Shown one piece after another: positions 13,175-16,762 of a stretch of DNA of 16,762 nucleotides (positions within the stretch are counted from its first letter, which is position 1; each line of letters opens with the position of its first letter). The position numbers and the translations under genes were made by a program. The notes beneath the pieces were generated by a model that saw nothing but the letters and a program-made list of their open reading frames with translations, was not told where the DNA came from and did no database searches. The DNA comes from Natronomonas sp. (GTDB lineage: Archaea > Halobacteriota > Halobacteria > Halobacteriales > Haloarculaceae), in NCBI GenBank assembly GCA_007135435.1, contig SLIW01000142.1, positions 1 to 16,762 of the forward strand. Reading direction: 5' to 3'.

Positions 13175-13975
13175 GTGACTTCCTCGCCGGCTCCCGATGC
13201 CGGGCCAGGAGCCGTGGCAGCCGAGCTCGCGTGCGCGGTCTGTGGGACGTCGGTAATCGCCAGCGACGCGTGCACCCACTGCGGGGAGGCCTGCTGTCCC
13301 GACCACCGCGCGCCCGACGAGCACGACTGTCCCGGGACGGACGCCGGCCGGACCGGCGGCTGGCGGGTGGACCTCGAGCGACCGCCCGACGCCCGCCGTC
13401 TCGCCGACGCGTGCCCGAAGAAGTCCGCCGCCCACGCCGGGAGCGAGCGACCCGGCCGCGACGTCCCGGGGTTATTGCACCCGGGCGTCGGCCTGGCGCT
13501 GGTGACGGTGATCCTCCTCGCGGTCTCGCTCGGCGCCGTCGCCACCCTGGGACCGTTCGACGACGAGCTCGACGCCGCGACCGTCGAGGACCGGATCGTC
13601 GAGCGGACGGACGCCGAACGCGTCGCGGTCGGCGTGGGGAGCACGCGGACGGACGCCGACCTGTCGTCCGTCGCCCGCGACCACAGCCGTGACATGCGGG
13701 ATCGGGGATTCGTCGGTCACGAGGACCCCGACGGGAACGGGCCGGGCGATCGTGTCCGGGCGGCGGGACTTGAGTGCCGCCCCGGCGAGAACGTCTACCA
13801 CGCTCCGCGCGGGGCGCTGGCGGCCTCCGAGCGGGCCCTCGCCGATCAGGTCGTCTCGTCGTGGCTCGACTCCGACGGCCATCGCGAGACGCTCCTCCGC
13901 GAGCGGTACGATCGACAGGGGGTCGGGGTCGCGATCAGCGACGAGGGCGTCTACGTCACCCAGCTGTTCTGTTGA
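13175..13975 (+). CDS. AN1-type zinc finger, membrane segment and CAP/SCP domain fusion
   Basis: A 266-residue three-part protein. First, an AN1-like zinc finger (about 20-52): C-x2-C, C-x2-C, then CCPDHRAPDEHDC, giving likely ligands Cys 20, 23, 33, 36, 40 or 41, His 44, His 50 and Cys 52. Second, a hydrophobic segment (about 104-125), probably one transmembrane helix. Third, a CAP/SCP (PR-1-like) domain (about 135-266) with the family's VARDHSRDMRDRGFVGHEDP, GENV and SWLDSDGHRETLL...GVGVAI motifs, including the cavity residues His 170 or 182, Glu 205 and His 236. The finger would be cytosolic and the CAP domain outside. The start is GTG 13175, with TATC at 13151-13154 just upstream; the nearby ATG 13160 runs into a stop. 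CAP domains in prokaryotes are poorly understood, so the function is open. Confidence 0.85.
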   Translation: MTSSPAPDAGPGAVAAELACAVCGTSVIASDACTHCGEACCPDHRAPDEHDCPGTDAGRTGGWRVDLERPPDARRLADACPKKSAAHAGSERPGRDVPGLLHPGVGLALVTVILLAVSLGAVATLGPFDDELDAATVEDRIVERTDAERVAVGVGSTRTDADLSSVARDHSRDMRDRGFVGHEDPDGNGPGDRVRAAGLECRPGENVYHAPRGALAASERALADQVVSSWLDSDGHRETLLRERYDRQGVGVAISDEGVYVTQLFC

Positions 13976-14011
13976 GGGTCGTCGTCGCCCGCGCCCACGT
14001 CCATTCACCCG

Positions 14012-14035
14012 GATGTAACCTTCTTCGCTTACATC
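14012..14035. promoter_or_regulatory. GATGTAA/TTACATC dyad upstream of the molybdate transporter gene
   Basis: GATGTAA (14012-14018) and TTACATC (14029-14035) are perfect inverted 7-mers with a 10-base spacer, in the 128-base gap between the AN1-CAP and MOT1 genes. It could be the binding site of a dimeric regulator of the transporter or a weak terminator of the AN1-CAP gene. Confidence 0.35.
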
Positions 14036-14103
14036 GCACGCGTGTCGTACGGTCTGCACGTTACTGAACAGTCTCAAGGAGAACGCCCTCGTACGGGTGC
14101 TCG

Positions 14104-15222
14104 ATGGCGTTTTCGGTCCCCTCGGCCTCAACGACGCGCCTGGAGTTCGCCTCGAACGAGGTCACCGGGGCGATAGGGGATTCGATTACGGCCCTCCCGT
14201 TGATCGTCGCGCTCGCGCTGCTGACCGACGTCTCGCTCCCCCACGTGCTCGTCGCCTTCGGCGTCTTCCAGGTCGTCTGGGGCGTCTGGTACGGGCTCCC
14301 GATCTCGGTGGAGCCGATGAAGGCGCTGGCCGCCCTCGCGATCGCCGGCGCCCTGACCTACGCCGAACTCGCGCTCGCCGGGCTGATCCTGGGCGTCCTG
14401 CTGCTCGCGATGGGCCTCTCCGGCACCCTCGCCCGGCTCGAGCGCTGGATCGGCGAGCCGGTCGTCCGGGGGGTCCAGCTCGCAGTCGCGCTCGTCCTCC
14501 TGGAGACCGGCGTCCGGCTCGTCGTCGTCGACGTGGTGGTCGCCGCGGCGGGTGCAGGGATCGCCCTTGCGGTCGTCCTCCTCGGGTTCCGGAACGCGAG
14601 CGCCGTGGTCGTCCTCGCGGTGGGCCTCGGCGTGGCCGTCTACTCGGCCGGACTCCCGACGCCCAGCGCCCCGGGCGCCCCACCGGTCCCCCTCGCGCCG
14701 ACGGCGTCGGGCGTCGGCGCCGCGCTCACGCTCGGGACCCTCGACGGCGTGGTGGCACAGCTCGCGATGACCGTCGGCAACGCGGCGCTGGCCACCTCCC
14801 TGTTGTTCGCCGACCGCTTCGGCGCGGACGTCTCCCCCGACGAGCTGTCGACGAGCATGGGCGTGACGAACCTCCTCGCGGTCCCCGCCGGCGGCATCCC
14901 GATGTGCCACGGCTGCGACGGCGTCGCCGGGAAGCACGCCTTCGGCGCCCGGACGGGGGGCGCGAACGTCGTCCTCGGCGCGGGGTACCTCGGGGCCGCG
15001 CTCGTCGCCACGACGGCGCTGCTGGTCGCGTTCCCGCTGGCGATGCTCGGCGTGCTGCTCGCGATCGTCTCGGTCTCGCTGGGCAGGAGCGTCCTCCGGT
15101 CGTCGAACCTCGCGCTCTCGGTGGCCATCGGCGCCATGGCGCTGGTCACCAACCTCGGCGTCGCGTTCGTCGCCGGCGTCCTCGTCCACCTGGTGCTCCG
15201 ACGGCGCGCGCGGGGCATCTGA
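14104..15222 (+). CDS. MOT1-family molybdate/sulfate transporter
   Basis: A 372-residue polytopic membrane protein with about ten hydrophobic segments, of the MOT1 group, which imports molybdate for molybdenum cofactor. The family signatures are clear: NEVTGAIGDSITALPLI (about 18-34), matching the E-x-x-G-x-x-G-D start; SVEPMKALAALAI (about 68-80), matching the Q/E-P-M-K motif; and PMCHGCDGVAGKHAFGARTGG (about 266-286), matching the P-x-C-H-G-x-x-G-x-A-x-x-x-x-F-G-A-R motif. Length fits the prokaryotic members. It is not the SulP/STAS type, since there is no STAS domain. Sulfate cannot be excluded as substrate. No moa/moe or mod genes are nearby; an upstream GATGTAA dyad may mediate control. 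Confidence 0.9.
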   Translation: MAFSVPSASTTRLEFASNEVTGAIGDSITALPLIVALALLTDVSLPHVLVAFGVFQVVWGVWYGLPISVEPMKALAALAIAGALTYAELALAGLILGVLLLAMGLSGTLARLERWIGEPVVRGVQLAVALVLLETGVRLVVVDVVVAAAGAGIALAVVLLGFRNASAVVVLAVGLGVAVYSAGLPTPSAPGAPPVPLAPTASGVGAALTLGTLDGVVAQLAMTVGNAALATSLLFADRFGADVSPDELSTSMGVTNLLAVPAGGIPMCHGCDGVAGKHAFGARTGGANVVLGAGYLGAALVATTALLVAFPLAMLGVLLAIVSVSLGRSVLRSSNLALSVAIGAMALVTNLGVAFVAGVLVHLVLRRRARGI

Positions 15223-15287
15223 CGGCGGTTCGGGGCCCTGCACGAGGCGCGCTGGGGGTTCCTGGTTTCGCCGTCCGTCCCAGACAG

Positions 15288-15292
15288 ATAAG
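15288..15292 (+). promoter_or_regulatory. TATA-like box of the carbonic anhydrase gene
   Basis: ATAAG lies about 27 bases before the ATG at 15317. A GGAGG sequence abuts that ATG, but it is too close to act as a standard ribosome-binding site, so leaderless translation is more likely. Confidence 0.4.
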
Positions 15293-15316
15293 TGCCGACG
15301 CGACCACGGTGGAGGT

Positions 15317-16018
15317 ATGCCCGAAGCCACACTGGCGGAGCTGCTCGAGCGCAACGAGCGGCACGCGAGCTCCCTCGCGGCGGATCACTTCGCGGACGTG
15401 GAGGCCTCCCAGTCACCTGCGGTGGTGTCGGTGTGCTGCTCGGACTCGCGGGTCTCCCAGGAGGGGATGTGGGACGCCAGCGAGCCCGGGTGGCTCTTCA
15501 GCGTCGGCAACATCGGCAACCAGGTGTGGGACGAGGTCGACGGCGAGCGCGTCGTGGGCGGGGACGTCTGCTACCCCATCCGCTTCACCGACACGCGCCT
15601 CGCCGTCGTCGTCGGGCACACCGGCTGTGGCGCGGTGACCGCGGCGCTCGAGTCCGTCGAGCAGGGTGAGGACGGGGGCGCCGAACTGCCGGCGGGGGTC
15701 GCTGCGCGCGTCCGGTCGCTCCGGCCGGTCGTCGAGGCGGGGCTCGCGGACGACCGCGTCGACGGGGACCGCGGGAGCCTCGTCGACCAGCTCGTCGAGT
15801 ACAACGTCGATCGGCAGGTCGAGTTCCTCCTCGAGAGCGACGACGTGCCCGACGAGGAGACCGTCGCCGGCTTCGTCTACGACTTCCAGGGGGTCTACGG
15901 CGACGTCCGTGGCCGCTGCTACCTCGTCAACTACCAGGGCGAGACCGACCCCGATGCGCTCGCTTCGTTCGTTCCCGACGGCTACGAGACGCACGTGAAG
16001 CGGCTGCTGGCGCCCTGA
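15317..16018 (+). CDS. Beta-class carbonic anhydrase
   Basis: A 233-residue cytosolic zinc enzyme that interconverts CO2 and bicarbonate. The beta-class ligands are present: Cys 41 and the Asp 43-Arg 45 dyad in CCSDSR, and His 101 with Cys 104 in GHTGCGAV. Between them is the FSVGNIGNQV segment (about 61-70), equivalent to the R-N-A-G/ANxV region of bacterial members. The C-terminal part carries the RQVEFLLES helix and a VYGDVRGRCYLVNY strand before an acidic/His end. There is no signal peptide. It is 94 bases after the MOT1 gene, with a TATA-like box of its own, so co-transcription is not required. The family assignment is firm; physiology (carboxylation or pH balance) is inferred. Confidence 0.93.
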   Translation: MPEATLAELLERNERHASSLAADHFADVEASQSPAVVSVCCSDSRVSQEGMWDASEPGWLFSVGNIGNQVWDEVDGERVVGGDVCYPIRFTDTRLAVVVGHTGCGAVTAALESVEQGEDGGAELPAGVAARVRSLRPVVEAGLADDRVDGDRGSLVDQLVEYNVDRQVEFLLESDDVPDEETVAGFVYDFQGVYGDVRGRCYLVNYQGETDPDALASFVPDGYETHVKRLLAP

Positions 16019-16194
16019 GAACCGTCCAGGATCGGACCCGAGACCGGCGAAACCGGCGACGTATCACCGACTTCTCCTCGAATGGATGCTCGAGGCGATC
16101 AGCCGTCCGACACCGGAGTCGGCAGATCCGCGTCGCTGGTCGGTGTGGTCTTCGAAGAATCGTCAGGCACCCCCCGGACCGTATCCGCGAGAGA

Positions 16195-16211
16195 GCCGGC
16201 TCCGTGCCGGC
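16195..16211 (-). terminator. Hairpin after the cold-shock gene
   Basis: GCCGGC (16195-16200) and GCCGGC (16206-16211) pair with a 5-base loop. On the minus strand it lies about 33 bases after the cold-shock stop codon and is followed by TCTCTC, so it may end that transcript. Confidence 0.4.
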
Positions 16212-16243
16212 AGAACCGAGACGGAGTAGTATCGAACTGTGTT

Positions 16244-16438
16244 CTACAGGCGGGTGACGTTCGACGCGCGCGGGCCCTTGGGGGCCTGCTCGATGTCGAA
16301 CTCCACGTCCTGTCCTTCCTCGAGGTCCGGGCCGCCGACGTCTTCCATGTGGAAGAACACGTCATCGTCCGCATCCTCAGTCGAAATGAAACCGTAACCG
16401 CCAGTGTCGTTGAAGAAATCAACGCTTCCTTGCGCCAT
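16244..16438 (-). CDS. Cold-shock domain protein
   Basis: A 64-residue single cold-shock domain (OB fold) that binds single-stranded RNA or DNA and acts as an RNA chaperone. It starts MAQGSVDFFNDTGGYGFIST, containing the RNP1 motif GGYGFIS (13-19), and RNP2 is VFFH (27-30). The C-terminal EGQDVEFDIEQAPKGPRASNV matches the family's last strands. It is more acidic than bacterial CspA, as in haloarchaea. The start at 16438 matches the family N-terminus; the upstream frame to 16480 is Pro/Leu-rich and overlaps the likely promoter (TTATC, 16466-16470, about 30 bases upstream on the minus strand). It is convergent with the carbonic anhydrase gene. Confidence 0.95.
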   Translation of the reverse strand: MAQGSVDFFNDTGGYGFISTEDADDDVFFHMEDVGGPDLEEGQDVEFDIEQAPKGPRASNVTRL

Positions 16439-16465
16439 TGCGAGTAGAGGGAGTGGGGGTGGACG

Positions 16466-16470
16466 GATAA
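16466..16470 (-). promoter_or_regulatory. TATA-like box of the cold-shock gene
   Basis: Read on the minus strand this is TTATC, about 28-32 bases before the ATG at 16438, consistent with a leaderless start. Confidence 0.4.
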
Positions 16471-16692
16471 GGGTTGGCAATTCGTCCAGCGATCTCAGAA
16501 AAGGCAGGACGATCGTCTACGATGCCTGCGACTGCCGCAGAATGATTCCAGAGAGACAACGAACTCGGTAGACGAGTGTTCGATCGAATCCAGGAATACA
16601 GCACCTGTACCGGGCACGTCGTCCTTCGCCTTGGCCTTCCCGGTGCCGCGCCCCGCGTCACGCCCCACGCCACACACCTGGCCCACGCGTGC

Positions 16693-16762
16693 TCAGTCCT
16701 CGTCGCCCACGGTGGTCCGCCTCGCCGCCCGCCGACGGGCGTCCTCGAGGAACTCGTCGGGG
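16693..16762 (-). CDS. C-terminal end of a gene cut by the window edge
   Basis: The minus strand from the right edge reads PDEFLEDARRRAARRTTVGD, then ED and a TGA stop at 16693-16695. Nearly every third codon position is G or C and the composition (Asp/Glu/Arg/Ala) is typical of a haloarchaeal C-terminus. Only 22 residues are visible, so neither family nor function can be named. The 250 bases between this stop and the cold-shock start show no other convincing gene. Confidence 0.5.
   Translation of the reverse strand, partial: PDEFLEDARRRAARRTTVGDED

Noticed and set aside
16019..16190. A gene between carbonic anhydrase and the cold-shock gene
   Set aside because: The only open frames are short and antisense or run through the cold-shock gene. 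I see no coding bias.
16495..16686. 63-residue minus-strand open frame between the cold-shock gene and the right edge
   Set aside because: It has no family resemblance, weak third-position GC bias and no promoter at a suitable distance. I treat 16439-16692 as non-coding apart from the cold-shock promoter.

Overview
The window looks like chromosomal DNA from a haloarchaeon (class Halobacteria). Base composition is very GC-rich, with G or C in almost every third codon position. The predicted proteins are strongly acidic. Most genes have a TATA-like element about 25-31 bases before the start codon, which is the pattern of leaderless haloarchaeal transcripts. CetZ, MOT1, AN1-finger and Tat-lipoprotein genes together also point there. 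I see no rRNA, tRNA, CRISPR array or transposase gene.

Layout, left to right: an MFS transporter (64-1380, +); an intergenic stretch with 13-bp and 23-bp tandem repeats; a type II haloacid dehalogenase-like hydrolase (1555-2253, -); a long IucA/IucC-type siderophore synthetase (2433-4631, +) carrying an in-frame 3 x 10-residue repeat; a 54-residue protein (4783-4947, +) convergent with a dUTPase/dCTP deaminase-family gene (5012-5542, -), with hairpins between them; a 104-residue haloarchaeal protein (5764-6078, +) whose stop codon abuts a 109-bp MITE-like element (6079-6187); a Tat lipoprotein (6218-6742, -); a NifU C-terminal-domain scaffold protein (6996-7361, +) preceded by a 23-bp repeat array; a GCS2-like carboxylate-amine ligase (7476-8993, +); a 536-bp gap with 13-bp and 31-bp repeats; cetZ (9530-10720, +); a sulfatase-fold enzyme with Thr at the nucleophile position (11032-12621, +); a 50-residue charged protein (12825-12977, +); an AN1 zinc finger-TM-CAP fusion (13175-13975, +); a MOT1-type molybdate transporter (14104-15222, +); a beta-carbonic anhydrase (15317-16018, +); a cold-shock protein (16244-16438, -); and the C-terminal end of a gene entering from the right edge (-).

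Most genes appear to be single transcription units with their own promoters, so the window is not one pathway. Possible functional links are loose: siderophore synthesis next to a transporter of unknown substrate, and Fe-S scaffold, thiol-type ligase and molybdate uptake as metal/redox housekeeping.

The most unusual content is non-coding. There are two five-copy 13-bp arrays, two 23-bp arrays, a 31-bp repeat pair, and a short terminal-inverted-repeat element with a TGA duplication that coincides with a stop codon. The best protein-level leads are the AN1-TM-CAP fusion, the Thr-type sulfatase homologue and the repeat-bearing stand-alone siderophore synthetase. I did not find a clear multi-gene undescribed system.
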